A stretch of DNA of 64,000 nt from Ramlibacter albus (GTDB lineage Bacteria > Pseudomonadota > Gammaproteobacteria > Burkholderiales > Burkholderiaceae_C). The stretch covers positions 186,001 through 250,000 of the forward strand of contig NZ_JACORU010000008.1 of assembly GCF_014297445.1 (NCBI RefSeq), in the 5' to 3' direction. Below, piece by piece: positions 17,269-26,139 of this stretch; positions within the stretch are counted from its first letter, which is position 1; every line of letters starts with the position of its first letter. The notes under the pieces are model-generated. The model had not been told where the DNA came from. It did no database searches and saw only the letters and a list, made by a program, of their open reading frames with translations. The translations under genes were made by a program, and so were the position numbers.

Positions 17269-18522
17269 TCAGGCCGAAGCAGCAGTTGCCACGGAGGTGC
17301 CCATGAGCCAGTCGATCAGGTCGCGCACGGGGCGGATCTCCGAGCCGAACGGCAAGCGGCCCGCACCCCGGAAGAATAGGCCTTTGCGCGTATCCCCGCT
17401 GGCGGCATAGCCAAGCACCTTGTCGATGCAGAACTGCCCCCAGTCGGCCTTGCCGTCGCGCAGGCCGCACTGCGCCAGGCAGTCGAAGAACATGTTGCAG
17501 CGGTCCTTCACGTGCGCCACGGCCTGCAGCTTGGGCAGCACCCGGATGTACTTGTCCAGCCACGGCGTGCGCACCGCGCGCGCGGGCAGGCCGGCCACGC
17601 TGGTGAACTCGACGATGTCCTCGGGCTGCGCGTTCGCCAGCACCTTCTTGAACTCGATGTCGGCGTCCGACTCCTCGGTCACCGCGAAGGCCGTGCCCAG
17701 CTGCGCCGCCGCGGCGCCCAGCTTCTGCAGCTCGCGGATGTCCTGCTGCGTGGAGATGCCGCCCGCCGCCACCAGCGGGATGCGGTTGCCGATCCCCGCC
17801 TTGTGCATGAACTCCAGCACCTCGGGGATCACCACGTCGAAGTCGAAGCGCCGGTCGCCCAGGTCCGCCACCTTGGACGCGCCGAGGTGCCCGCCCGCAA
17901 GCCGCGGGTGTTCGATGACGATGGCGTCCGGCAGGCGGCCCTTCTTTTCCCATTTGCGGATGATGAGCTGCACGCCGCGCGAATCCGACAGGATGGGGAT
18001 GAGCGCGACGTCGGGGTGCTCCTTCGCGAGGTCCGGCAGGTCCAGCGGCAGGCCCGCGCCCACCACCACGGCGTCCACGCCGCTTTCCAGCGACTGGCGC
18101 ACGTACGCTTCGTACTCGCTCACGGCGCGCATCACGTTCACGGCGATGCGCCCACGCCCTTGCGAGAGGTGGCGCGCCCGCGCGATCTCGCGGTCCAGCG
18201 CTTCGAGGTTGGCCTCGTTGATCCGCTCGCGGGCCTCGTCGCCCTTGAGGTGCTCGGTCTTCGCCATCAGGTCGGGGTGCAACCGCCGCAGGTCGACGGA
18301 CGAGATGGTGCCGATACCGTTGAACGAAGCCACCGTGCCTGCCAGCCCGCCGGCGGAGATCGCGACGCCCATGCCGCCTTGCACGATGGGGATGAGCTCG
18401 TGGCCGCGCAGCTTCCACGCGGCAAGGGGGGCGGGCTGGGGGCTGGGTTCGGTGTCGGGGAGGGCTGCCGGGGCGGCGTGGCCCCAGCCGAGGTCGTCGC
18501 CCGAAGAGATTCTGTCCATCAT
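17269..18522 (-). CDS. nitronate monooxygenase / 2-nitropropane dioxygenase family flavoprotein
   Basis: A 417-residue FMN TIM-barrel protein. The N-terminal IVQGGMGVAISAGGLAG binds FMN phosphate; AVNVMRA, VVVGAGLPLDLPDL, IPLVAAGGIS and AAQLGTAFAVTEES follow in family order. The C-terminal 90 residues (DRCNMFFDCLAQCGLRDGKADWGQFC onward, four Cys) are longer than in simple nitronate monooxygenases and resemble the PfaD-like/enoyl reductase branch. It is the first gene of the nrdJ-nnrS-hemerythrin unit. Its natural substrate is uncertain. The ATG at 18522 is used; an alternative overlapping frame is a shadow. Confidence 0.85.
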   Translation of the reverse strand: MMDRISSGDDLGWGHAAPAALPDTEPSPQPAPLAAWKLRGHELIPIVQGGMGVAISAGGLAGTVASFNGIGTISSVDLRRLHPDLMAKTEHLKGDEARERINEANLEALDREIARARHLSQGRGRIAVNVMRAVSEYEAYVRQSLESGVDAVVVGAGLPLDLPDLAKEHPDVALIPILSDSRGVQLIIRKWEKKGRLPDAIVIEHPRLAGGHLGASKVADLGDRRFDFDVVIPEVLEFMHKAGIGNRIPLVAAGGISTQQDIRELQKLGAAAAQLGTAFAVTEESDADIEFKKVLANAQPEDIVEFTSVAGLPARAVRTPWLDKYIRVLPKLQAVAHVKDRCNMFFDCLAQCGLRDGKADWGQFCIDKVLGYAASGDTRKGLFFRGAGRLPFGSEIRPVRDLIDWLMGTSVATAASA

Positions 18523-18609
18523 GCTCCACTTCGTGCCGTGATGACCGGCACCAGCAGTGGAGGCTAGGGCAGGCGGCGCGATGCCGCCTTGCGCCCCATC
18601 AAGTTTGCG

Positions 18610-19053
18610 TCAGCGCAGCACCAGCACCGGCACGTCGCCGTGCGTCAGCACGTGCTGCGTCTCGCTGCCCAGCAGCAGGCGCTTGATGCCGCGGCGGCCG
18701 TGCGAGGCCATCACGACGAGGTCGCACTTGTGCTTCTTGGCGGCCGCGAGGATCGCCTCCGCGACGAGGTCGCTCTTCGCGATGATCGCCTTGGACTTCA
18801 CGCCGGCGGCTTCGGCGGAGGCCTGCGCGGACTGCGCCAGGGCATGGCCCTTGTCGGACCACTGCTTCTCGACACGGGCCACCTGGTCCGGCGAGGTGGA
18901 GATGGCGCCTTCGAGGTAGCTCACGGGGTAGCGCGGCACCACGTTCAGGGCGACGAGCTCGGCGCCCGTCGTCTTCGCGAGCTCGATCGCGCTTTTCACG
19001 GCCTTCTTCGACAGGGGGGTGCCGTCGGTGGGGACCAGGATGCGTTGGTACAT
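18610..19053 (-). CDS. universal stress protein (second of pair)
   Basis: A 147-residue UspA-fold protein: MYQRILVPTDGTPLSKKAVKSAIELA at the start, ELVALNVVPRYP after the second strand, and CDLVVMASHGRRGIKRLLLGSETQHV as the nucleotide-binding loop near the C-terminus. A 14-base gap separates it from the first USP gene, with a GGAGG-type ribosome site. Its sequence is clearly different from its neighbour, so it is not a recent duplicate. The FNR-type box at 19538-19551 probably controls both, as seen for low-oxygen-induced Usps in other proteobacteria. Confidence 0.93.
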   Translation of the reverse strand: MYQRILVPTDGTPLSKKAVKSAIELAKTTGAELVALNVVPRYPVSYLEGAISTSPDQVARVEKQWSDKGHALAQSAQASAEAAGVKSKAIIAKSDLVAEAILAAAKKHKCDLVVMASHGRRGIKRLLLGSETQHVLTHGDVPVLVLR

Positions 19054-19067
19054 GATTTCCTCCTGCC

Positions 19068-19484
19068 TTACTTGGCCAGCAGCACGGGCACCTGGGCGGC
19101 GGTGACCACTTTCTGCGCCACGCTTCCCATCAGGGCGCGGCCCACGGGCCCGTGGCCGTGGGTGCCCATCACGATCATCTGCGCGCCTTCGCGCTTCGCG
19201 ACGTTCACGATCTCGTCGGCGGGCGAACCCACCACCCAGCGCGCCTTGTGCGCGATCTTGTGGCGGTTGAGGAACTTCTCGATCGGGTCGAGCACCTTGG
19301 CCGCTTCGTCGCGGTGCCAGTCGGTCACCGCGGCGCTGCCCACGAGCGTCTTCACGCGCGGCGGCACGGCCGCCTGCACGTTGATGACGACCACTTCGTC
19401 GTCGCCCGCGAGCTCGTTCGCGGTGAGGAAGGCCAGCGCCTTCTTCGTGTACTTGCTGCCGTCTGCTGCGAGCAGGACTTTCAT
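19068..19484 (-). CDS. universal stress protein (first of pair)
   Basis: A 138-residue universal stress protein. MKVLLAADGSKYTKKALAFL is the first strand and helix. The ATP-loop region is GAQMIVMGTHGHGPVGRALMG followed by SVAQKVVTAAQVPVLLAK. The ATG at 19484 has an AAGGAGA site; an upstream start at 19544 would place coding sequence across the FNR-type box and was rejected. It is the promoter-proximal gene of a two-gene USP unit divergent from the secreted protein at 19591. Confidence 0.92.
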   Translation of the reverse strand: MKVLLAADGSKYTKKALAFLTANELAGDDEVVVINVQAAVPPRVKTLVGSAAVTDWHRDEAAKVLDPIEKFLNRHKIAHKARWVVGSPADEIVNVAKREGAQMIVMGTHGHGPVGRALMGSVAQKVVTAAQVPVLLAK

Positions 19485-19537
19485 CGTTTCTCCTTGGTTG
19501 CCTGAGGTGAGTCTCGCGCCGCGCGGGGCCGCGCCGG

Positions 19538-19551
19538 TTGACATGTGTCAA
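19538..19551. promoter_or_regulatory. FNR-type box between usp operon and secreted-protein gene
   Basis: TTGACATGTGTCAA is a perfect 14-base palindrome and matches the FNR/Anr consensus TTGAT-N4-ATCAA in four of five bases per half. It sits 54 bases before the USP start and 40 bases before the divergent secreted-protein start, a plausible -41 type activator distance to either. An FNR homologue is encoded at 48925-49710. Confidence 0.72.
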
Positions 19552-19590
19552 GCGATGGAACTTCGCGCGGCATTTGCCTATCCTTGGAAC

Positions 19591-20454
19591 ATGCGCAAGA
19601 CATTTCTCGCACTCGTCGCATGCCTCGCGTGCGCCCTGGGGCACGCGGGCGGCGCCATGGGCCCCGCCGCATTGCAGGCGAGGCACCAGGCACTGGCCCC
19701 GCAACTCGCCGACAACCCCTTCGGCGCGCAGCTCGCCCTGCAATCGCAGGAGGCGCGCAACCGGCTGGAGGGCGACGTGTACGCCGTGCTGGACCACCCG
19801 CTCGATGCCGTTGCGGCCGCCCTGTCGGAGCCGGCGCGCTGGTGCGACGTGCTCATCCTGCACCTGAACACCAAGTACTGCCGCCACGAGCATGAAGCGG
19901 GCGACGCGGTGCGGCTGGACGTGCGCGTGGGCAAGAAGACCGAGCAGGCGCTGGGCTCGGCCACGCGCGTGCAGTTCGAATGGCAGCCGCCGCAGTCGCG
20001 CGCCGGCTACTTCGTCGCTTCGATGGCTGCGCCGGACGGCCCCTACGACACGAACAACTACACGCTGCTCGTCGAAGCGGTGCCGCTCGATGGCGGCCGC
20101 ACCTTCCTGCACATGGGCTACGGCTTCGGCTTCGCGGGCGCGAGCAGCTTCGCGATGAAGATGTACCTGGCCACCATCGGCGCCGGCAAGGTGGGCTTCA
20201 GCACCGCGGGCACGCCGCCGCAGCTCGTGGGCGGCATGCGCGGCGTCGTCGAGCGCAACACCATGCGCTACTACCTCGCCATCCGCTGCTACCTCGACAG
20301 CCTGAAGGTGCCGGCCGCGCAGCGCGTGGACCAGCGCTTCGCCGCGTGGTTCGATGCCACCGAGAAGTACGCCCGCCAGCTGCACGAGGTGGACCGCGAG
20401 GAGTACCTTCGCATGAAGCGCAACGAGTACGCGCGGCAGGTCGCCGCCCGCTGA
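19591..20454 (+). CDS. exported protein of unknown function
   Basis: A 287-residue protein with a signal peptide: MRKTFLALVACLACALGHAGG, with cleavage likely near residues 19-22. The mature part has no recognised catalytic motif. Noticeable stretches are ARWCDVLILHLNTKYCR (two Cys), SRAGYFVASMAAPDGPYDTNNYTLLVEAVPL and RYYLAIRCYLDSL. It is likely periplasmic. The frame is open far upstream, but only the ATG at 19591 gives a signal peptide. The divergent FNR-type box at 19538 and the position next to ccoI suggest low-oxygen regulation; the role is unknown. Confidence 0.72.
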   Translation: MRKTFLALVACLACALGHAGGAMGPAALQARHQALAPQLADNPFGAQLALQSQEARNRLEGDVYAVLDHPLDAVAAALSEPARWCDVLILHLNTKYCRHEHEAGDAVRLDVRVGKKTEQALGSATRVQFEWQPPQSRAGYFVASMAAPDGPYDTNNYTLLVEAVPLDGGRTFLHMGYGFGFAGASSFAMKMYLATIGAGKVGFSTAGTPPQLVGGMRGVVERNTMRYYLAIRCYLDSLKVPAAQRVDQRFAAWFDATEKYARQLHEVDREEYLRMKRNEYARQVAAR

Positions 20455-20464
20455 CCGGGCGCGC

Positions 20465-20478
20465 TTGACGCAGCTCAA
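20465..20478. promoter_or_regulatory. FNR-type box upstream of ccoI
   Basis: TTGACGCAGCTCAA matches TTGAT-N4-ATCAA with one mismatch in each half. It lies 35 bases before the ccoI start and just after the preceding gene's stop, as expected for FNR control of cbb3 assembly genes. Confidence 0.62.
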
Positions 20479-20513
20479 GCCAGGGCGCCCGGCGCGCCCT
20501 TAGGCTTGGCCGC

Positions 20514-22748
20514 ATGTCTATAGCCGTCCTCGCCCTGGACGACCGCACCGAATGGGAGTCCTTCAGCCGCGAGCTGCCCTCGCGCGCCGGCTGCTGGGAG
20601 TCGTACCTCGCCATCGAAGGCATCCACTGCCCCGCCTGCTCGCTCACCATCGAGCAGGCGCTGCTGCCCCTGCCCGGCGTGGCGCAGGTGCAGGTGAATG
20701 GGTCCACGGCCACGGCACGCGTCGTCTGGTCGCCCGAGCAGGGCAAGCCCTCGCAATGGGTCGAAGCGCTGAAGCTCGCCGGTTACGGCGCGCTGCCCGC
20801 GGGCGACGTGCTCACCGCGGCACCGCGCATCGCGGCGCAGCGCAAGATGCTGTGGCGCTGGCTCGTGGCCGGCTTCTGCATGATGCAGGTGATGATGTAC
20901 GCGGTGCCCGCGTACACGGCCGCACCGGGCGAGATCACGCCGGACCAGCAGGCGCTGCTGCGGTGGGCCTCGTGGATCCTCACGCTGCCGGTGCTGCTGT
21001 TCTCGTGCCAGCCCTTCTTCGCCTCGGCGCTGCGCGACCTGCGCGCGCGGCGCATCGGCATGGACGTGCCGGTGGCGCTGGGCATCGTCATCGCGTTCGC
21101 CGCGAGTTCCGTCGCCACGTTCGACCCGCAGGGCGCGCTGGGGCGCGAAGTGTGGTTCGACTCGGTGACCATGTTCGTGTTCTTCCTGCTGTCCGGGCGG
21201 CTGCTCGAGCAGCGGCTGCGCAGCCGCACCGCGGGTTCGCTGGAGGCGCTGATGCGGCGCCTGCCGGACGTGGTCGAGCGACGCCGTGACGATGGCGAGT
21301 TCGAGTCCCTGCCGGTGCGCCGCATCGCCGTCGGTGATGTGATTCGCGTGAAACCCGGTGAGGCGTTCCCCGCCGACGGCACCGTCGCCGAGGGCCAGAG
21401 CCAGGTCGACGAAGCGCTGCTTACCGGTGAATCGAAACCGGTGGCGCGCCGCCCGGGCCAGCCTGTCGTGGCCGGCAGCCACAACCTCGGCGGCACGCTG
21501 CTGGTGAAGGTGGACCGCATCGGCGCGCAGACGCGCTATGCCGAGATCGTGGCGCTGATGGAGCGTGCTTCCGTCGAGAAGCCGCGCCTCGCGCAGCTCG
21601 CGGATCGCATCGCGAGCCCCTTCCTGCTCGCCGTGCTCGTCGCTGCCGGCATCGCGGCTGCGATGTGGTGGCCGCAAGGCCCCGCGCACGCTTTGGGCAT
21701 CGCCGTGGCCGTGCTGATCGTCACTTGCCCCTGCGCGCTGTCGCTCGCAACGCCCGCGGCCACGCTGGCAGCAGCAGGCGCGCTCGCGCGGCGCGGCGTG
21801 CTCGTGCGCCGGCTCGAGGCGCTCGAGGGCGCCGCGTCAACGGACACCGTGGTGTTCGACAAGACCGGCACGCTCACCGAGGACCGCATGGCCGTCGGCG
21901 ACGTCCACACGCGCAGCGGCACCACGCGCGAGGAAGCGCTGCGGCTCGCCGCCGCACTCGCGAAGCATTCGCTGCATCCCGCCTCGCGCGCCATCGCGGC
22001 GGAAGTGACGGCCGGTGGCTGGGCCTCGAACGCGGTGCACGAAGTGCCCGGCGAGGGCGTGCAGGGCATCGTCTTCGGCGACGGCGGCTGGCAGCCGCGC
22101 AAGCTGCGCCTGGGTTCGGCCGGCTTCTGCAACGCGCCGCTCGCCGCAGACGAACAAAGCGCGCAAGTGCACCTCGCCGACGAAGACGGCTGGCTCGCCA
22201 CCTTCACCCTCGCGGAAACCATGCGCGAAGGCGCGGCCGAAGCCGTCGGCGCGCTCAAGCGGCAGGCGATCGGCGTGCAGCTGCTCTCCGGCGACCGCAC
22301 GGCGGCCGTGCGCCGCCTCGCCTGGCGCTCGGGCATCGAATCGAGCTGGGGCGAGCAGTCCCCGGCCGACAAGCTGGAACACGTGCGCGCCCTGCAGCGC
22401 GATGGCCATCGGGTGGCGATGGTGGGCGACGGCATGAACGACGGCCCCGTGCTCGCGCGCGCCGACGTTTCCGTGGCGATGGGGCATGCCGTGCCGGTCG
22501 CGCAATCGAAGTCCGACTTCGTCGTGCTCGGCTCGCAGATGCTTGCGATCCCGCAGCTGCTGTCGCATGCGCGACAAACCCGGCGCATCGTGCGCCAGAA
22601 CCTGGCCTGGGCCGCGGCCTACAACGCGGTCTGCGTGCCGCTCGCCTTGCTTGGCTACATGCCGCCCTGGCTCGCGGGGCTGGGCATGGCCGCCAGCTCG
22701 CTTTTCGTCGTGGCCAACTCGGCCCGGCTTGCAAGGATCAAGGACTGA
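20514..22748 (+). CDS. ccoI: copper-transporting P-type ATPase for cbb3 oxidase assembly
   Basis: A 744-residue P1B-type ATPase of the FixI/CcoI group. An N-terminal metal-binding domain has GIHCPAC (Cys39, Cys42). About eight membrane helices follow, with the transport motif TCPCALS (Cys405-Pro-Cys407), the phosphatase loop TGES, the phosphorylation site DKTGT (Asp449) and the hinge GDGMNDGPVLARADVS. CcoI exports copper to the periplasm for the CcoN active site. It is followed 5 bases later by ccoS and then ccoNOQP, the usual partner order. An FNR-type box precedes it. Inner membrane. Confidence 0.95.
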   Translation: MSIAVLALDDRTEWESFSRELPSRAGCWESYLAIEGIHCPACSLTIEQALLPLPGVAQVQVNGSTATARVVWSPEQGKPSQWVEALKLAGYGALPAGDVLTAAPRIAAQRKMLWRWLVAGFCMMQVMMYAVPAYTAAPGEITPDQQALLRWASWILTLPVLLFSCQPFFASALRDLRARRIGMDVPVALGIVIAFAASSVATFDPQGALGREVWFDSVTMFVFFLLSGRLLEQRLRSRTAGSLEALMRRLPDVVERRRDDGEFESLPVRRIAVGDVIRVKPGEAFPADGTVAEGQSQVDEALLTGESKPVARRPGQPVVAGSHNLGGTLLVKVDRIGAQTRYAEIVALMERASVEKPRLAQLADRIASPFLLAVLVAAGIAAAMWWPQGPAHALGIAVAVLIVTCPCALSLATPAATLAAAGALARRGVLVRRLEALEGAASTDTVVFDKTGTLTEDRMAVGDVHTRSGTTREEALRLAAALAKHSLHPASRAIAAEVTAGGWASNAVHEVPGEGVQGIVFGDGGWQPRKLRLGSAGFCNAPLAADEQSAQVHLADEDGWLATFTLAETMREGAAEAVGALKRQAIGVQLLSGDRTAAVRRLAWRSGIESSWGEQSPADKLEHVRALQRDGHRVAMVGDGMNDGPVLARADVSVAMGHAVPVAQSKSDFVVLGSQMLAIPQLLSHARQTRRIVRQNLAWAAAYNAVCVPLALLGYMPPWLAGLGMAASSLFVVANSARLARIKD

Positions 22749-22753
22749 AAACC

Positions 22754-22891
22754 ATGGACATCCTCTTCATGCTCATCCCCCTGTCCGTGGTGCTCGCGCT
22801 GCTGATCCTGGGCGCGCTCGGCTGGGCCGTCTGGCGCGGCCAGTTCGACTCGCTCGAAGCCGAAGGCGAGCGCATCCTCCACACCGATTGA
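22754..22891 (+). CDS. ccoS: cbb3 oxidase maturation protein CcoS
   Basis: A 45-residue protein, [20 protein letters not shown] then [19 protein letters not shown]: one membrane helix and a short acidic tail. Sequence and position match CcoS, needed to insert cofactors into CcoN. It starts 5 bases after the ccoI stop. Its stop codon lies inside the FNR-type box of ccoN. Confidence 0.92.
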   Translation: MDILFMLIPLSVVLALLILGALGWAVWRGQFDSLEAEGERILHTD

Positions 22892-22901
22892 CTTCCATCA
22901 A
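22888..22901. promoter_or_regulatory. FNR-type box upstream of ccoN
   Basis: TTGACTTCCATCAA matches the FNR consensus TTGAT-N4-ATCAA in nine of ten defined bases. It overlaps the ccoS stop and lies 57 bases before the ccoN ATG; a class II site centred at -41.5 would put the transcript start near 22936. It gives ccoNOQP its own oxygen-regulated promoter apart from ccoIS. Confidence 0.8.
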
Positions 22902-22958
22902 AGGCAGGTCCTGTCACTCGCAGGACACTCGACGGCATCCGGATTCACAGGGTGCTCC

Positions 22959-24398
22959 ATGACTGACTACAACTCCAAAGCCGCTGCCGCCTACGACGAC
23001 ACCGTCGTGCGGCAGTTCTCGCTGGCGGCCGTGCTCTGGGGCGTGGTGGGCATGCTCGTCGGCGTGTTCATCGCGGCCCAGCTCGCCTGGCCCGAGCTCA
23101 ATTTCGGCGTCCCGTGGCTGAGCTACGGGCGCTTGAGGCCACTGCACACCAACGCGGTCATCTTCGCGTTCGGCGGCTGCGCGCTCTTCGCCACCAGCTA
23201 CTACTGCGTGATGCGCACCTCGCAGGTGCCGCTGTTCCTGCCCAAGCTCGCTGCCTTCACCTTCTGGGGCTGGCAGCTCGTGATCGTCGCCGCGGCCATC
23301 TCGCTGCCGCTCGGCTACACGCAAGGCAAGGAATACGCCGAACTCGAATGGCCGATCGACATCCTCATCACGCTGGTGTGGGTGGCCTACGCGGTCGTGT
23401 TCTTCGGCACGGTGGGCACGCGCAAGGTGCGCCACATCTACGTGGCCAACTGGTTCTACGGCGCGTTCATCCTCGCCGTGGCGCTGCTGCACCTGGTGAA
23501 CAGCGCCGCCGTCCCCGCCGGCTTCATGAAGTCCTACTCGGCGTACGCCGGCGTGCAGGACGCGATGGTGCAGTGGTGGTACGGCCATAACGCGGTGGGC
23601 TTCTTCCTCACCGCGGGCTTCCTGGGGATGATGTATTACTTCGTGCCGAAGCAGGCCGAGCGCCCGGTGTACTCGTACCGGCTGTCCATCGTGCACTTCT
23701 GGGCGCTGATCTTCACGTACATGTGGGCGGGCCCGCACCACCTGCACTACACCGCGCTGCCGGACTGGACGCAATCGCTCGGCATGCTGTTCTCGCTGAT
23801 CCTGCTGGCCCCCAGCTGGGGCGGGATGATCAACGGCATGATGACCCTGTCGGGTGCGTGGCACAAGCTGCGCGACGACCCCGTGCTGCGCTTCATGATC
23901 GTGTCGCTGTCGTTCTACGGCATGAGCACGTTCGAGGGCCCGATGATGTCCATCAAGACCGTCAACGCGCTCTCGCACTACACCGACTGGACGGTCGGCC
24001 ACGTGCACAGCGGCGCGCTGGGCTGGGTGGGCCTGATCTCCATGGGCTGCCTCTACTTCCTGATCCCGCGCCTGTTCGGCCAGAAGAAGATGTACTCGGT
24101 CAGGGCCATCGAGGCCCACTTCTGGATCGCCACGCTCGGCATCGTGCTGTACATCGCCGCGATGTGGATCGCCGGCGTGATGCAGGGCCTGATGTGGCGC
24201 GCCATCAACGGCGACGGCACGCTGACCTACACCTTCGTGGAATCGGTGAAGGCGACCTATCCCTTCTACGTGATCCGCGTCATCGGCGGCCTGATGTACC
24301 TGGCCGGCATGCTGATCATGGCCTGGAACACCTGGATGACCGTGGCCAACGGCCGCGCGGTGCGCGTGTCGATCCCGGCCGCCGCGCAAGCCGCCTGA
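22959..24398 (+). CDS. ccoN: cbb3-type cytochrome c oxidase subunit I
   Basis: The 479-residue catalytic subunit with twelve membrane helices. Ligand-bearing stretches are visible: [15 protein letters not shown] (low-spin haem b His), [21 protein letters not shown] (CuB His), [14 protein letters not shown] (two CuB His), and [13 protein letters not shown] (haem b and b3 His). It reduces O2 to water at high affinity with haem b3-CuB in the inner membrane. It is the first gene of ccoNOQP. The start ATG at 22959 opens [14 protein letters not shown]. Confidence 0.97.
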   Translation: MTDYNSKAAAAYDDTVVRQFSLAAVLWGVVGMLVGVFIAAQLAWPELNFGVPWLSYGRLRPLHTNAVIFAFGGCALFATSYYCVMRTSQVPLFLPKLAAFTFWGWQLVIVAAAISLPLGYTQGKEYAELEWPIDILITLVWVAYAVVFFGTVGTRKVRHIYVANWFYGAFILAVALLHLVNSAAVPAGFMKSYSAYAGVQDAMVQWWYGHNAVGFFLTAGFLGMMYYFVPKQAERPVYSYRLSIVHFWALIFTYMWAGPHHLHYTALPDWTQSLGMLFSLILLAPSWGGMINGMMTLSGAWHKLRDDPVLRFMIVSLSFYGMSTFEGPMMSIKTVNALSHYTDWTVGHVHSGALGWVGLISMGCLYFLIPRLFGQKKMYSVRAIEAHFWIATLGIVLYIAAMWIAGVMQGLMWRAINGDGTLTYTFVESVKATYPFYVIRVIGGLMYLAGMLIMAWNTWMTVANGRAVRVSIPAAAQAA

Positions 24399-24411
24399 AG
24401 GACCTGACGAA

Positions 24412-25041
24412 ATGAGCAACGACAACACCCCCGTGGCGACCTTCTCGCACGAGAAGATCGAGACCACCAACTTCCTGATGATCGTGCTGATCCTGCTCGT
24501 GGTCGCCGTCGGCGGCCTCGTGGAGATCGTGCCGCTGTTCTTCCAGAAGAGCACCACCGAGGCCGTGCAGGGCGTCAAGCCCTACACCGCATTGCAGGTC
24601 GCCGGCCGCGACATCTACCTGCGCGAGGGCTGCTACAACTGCCACAGCCAGATGATCCGGCCCTTCCGCGCCGAGACGCTGCGCTACGGCCACTACTCGG
24701 TGGCGGGCGAGTTCGTGTTCGACCACCCGTTCCAGTGGGGCAGCAAGCGCACGGGCCCGGACCTGCACCGCGTGGGCGGCAAGTACAGCGACGAGTGGCA
24801 CCGCCTGCACCTCGTGAACCCGCGCGACGTGGTGCCCGAGTCCAACATGCCGGCCTACCCGTGGCTCGAGAAGAACGCGGCCGATGCCGCCACGATCAGC
24901 GCGCACATGAAGGCGCTGCGCACCGTGGGCGTGCCCTACACCGACGAGGAGATCGCCAAGGCGCCCGCGGAGCTGAAGGGCAAGACCGAGATGGATGCGC
25001 TCGTCGCGTACCTGCAATCGCTGGGGAGGGCCCTGAAGTGA
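24412..25041 (+). CDS. ccoO: cbb3-type cytochrome c oxidase subunit II (mono-haem cytochrome c)
   Basis: A 209-residue subunit with one N-terminal membrane anchor (about 20-43) and a single haem c site CYNCHSQM (Cys74, Cys77, His78). NMPAYPWL supplies the distal Met region. It passes electrons from CcoP to CcoN on the periplasmic side. It sits 13 bases after ccoN and overlaps the ccoQ GTG start by 3 bases. Confidence 0.97.
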   Translation: MSNDNTPVATFSHEKIETTNFLMIVLILLVVAVGGLVEIVPLFFQKSTTEAVQGVKPYTALQVAGRDIYLREGCYNCHSQMIRPFRAETLRYGHYSVAGEFVFDHPFQWGSKRTGPDLHRVGGKYSDEWHRLHLVNPRDVVPESNMPAYPWLEKNAADAATISAHMKALRTVGVPYTDEEIAKAPAELKGKTEMDALVAYLQSLGRALK

Positions 25042-25181
25042 GCTTCGACGTCAACACATTGCGCGAGATCGCGACCGTCGTGAGCTTCGCCACCTTCATC
25101 GGCATCCTGGGCTGGACGTGGTCGCGCCGCAACAAGGCCGGCTTCGACGAGGCCGAGCGCCTGCCGTTCGAACAAGACTGA
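25038..25181 (+). CDS. ccoQ: cbb3 oxidase small subunit CcoQ
   Basis: A 47-residue protein starting at GTG 25038, inside the ccoO stop (GTGA overlap). It has one membrane helix ([17 protein letters not shown]) and a charged tail [13 protein letters not shown], the classic CcoQ pattern. CcoQ stabilises the complex. The coupling with ccoO and the position before ccoP support the call. Confidence 0.92.
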   Translation: MSFDVNTLREIATVVSFATFIGILGWTWSRRNKAGFDEAERLPFEQD

Positions 25182-25192
25182 GGGAAAACAAG

Positions 25193-26110
25193 ATGAGCGA
25201 TTTCACCAGCGGTTTCTGGTCCCCCTACGTGGCGGGCCTCACCATCGTGGGCATCCTCGGCTGCCTGCTGTTGCTGTGGGTCACCTCCCGCAAGAAGGTG
25301 CCCGCCAGCGCCGACAACACCACCGGCCACGTGTGGGACGAGGACCTCACCGAGATGAACAACCCGCTGCCGCTGTGGTGGGTGTGGATGTTCATCTTCA
25401 CCGTCGTCTTCTCCTTGCTGTACCTCGTGGCGTTCCCGGGCCTCGGGTCCTACGAGGGCAAGCTGAACTGGAGCACGCGCGCCGAGTACGAGCAGGAGAT
25501 GGCCACGGCGAAGAAGGAGCTGGAGCCCCTCTATTCGCAGTTCACCGCGAAGAAGGTCGAGGAGCTGTCCGGCGACCTCACCGCGATGGCCATCGGCGAG
25601 CGCCTGTTCATGAACAACTGCGCGCAATGCCACGGCTCGGACGCGCGCGGCGGCAAGGGCTTCCCGAACCTCACGGACGGCGACTGGCTGCATGGCGGCT
25701 CGCCCGAGAAGATCGCCGAGAGCATCACCAAGGGCCGCAAGGGCAACATGCCCCCGATGGGCGCCGCGGTGGGCGGCGCGGACGACGTGAAGAACGTCGC
25801 GAACTACGTCCTGTCGCTGTCGAATGCGCCGCACGACTCGGTGCGCGCGCAGCTGGGCAAGTCCAAGTTCACGGCGTGTGCCGCGTGCCACGGCGCCGAC
25901 GGCAAGGGCAATACGATGATGGGCGCGCCCAACCTCACCGACGACACCTGGCTGCACGGCTACGGCGAGCAGGCGATCATCGCGATGATCAACAACGGCA
26001 AGGTCAACGAGATGCCGGCGCAGGAGGGCAAGCTGACCGCGGCGCAGATCCATGTGCTGGCTGCGTATGTGTGGGGGCTGTCGCACAAGGGGCCTGCGGC
26101 GAAACCCTGA
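25193..26110 (+). CDS. ccoP: cbb3-type cytochrome c oxidase subunit III (di-haem cytochrome c)
   Basis: A 305-residue subunit with two N-terminal helices (about 12-33 and 61-82) bracketing HVWDEDLTEMNNPLPLWWVW, typical of CcoP. The two haem c sites are CAQCH (143-147) and CAACH (229-233), each followed by PNLTD and a Met ligand region (GNMPPMG, NEMPAQ). It accepts electrons from soluble cytochromes. It is the last gene of ccoNOQP; ccoG is not adjacent but 15.7 kb further on. Confidence 0.97.
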   Translation: MSDFTSGFWSPYVAGLTIVGILGCLLLLWVTSRKKVPASADNTTGHVWDEDLTEMNNPLPLWWVWMFIFTVVFSLLYLVAFPGLGSYEGKLNWSTRAEYEQEMATAKKELEPLYSQFTAKKVEELSGDLTAMAIGERLFMNNCAQCHGSDARGGKGFPNLTDGDWLHGGSPEKIAESITKGRKGNMPPMGAAVGGADDVKNVANYVLSLSNAPHDSVRAQLGKSKFTACAACHGADGKGNTMMGAPNLTDDTWLHGYGEQAIIAMINNGKVNEMPAQEGKLTAAQIHVLAAYVWGLSHKGPAAKP

Positions 26111-26113
26111 AGG

Positions 26114-26139
26114 CTGTCATGCCGGCCCCGGCGTGACAG
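26114..26139. terminator. hairpin between convergent ccoP and otnC
   Basis: CTGTCATGCCGG (26114-26125) and CCGGCGTGACAG (26128-26139) pair over 12 bases with one non-Watson-Crick position and a 2-base gap. It covers the otnC stop and follows ccoP by 3 bases, so it could end both transcripts. No T-run is seen. It resembles the palindrome at 4353-4382 and may be the same dispersed repeat family. Confidence 0.5.
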
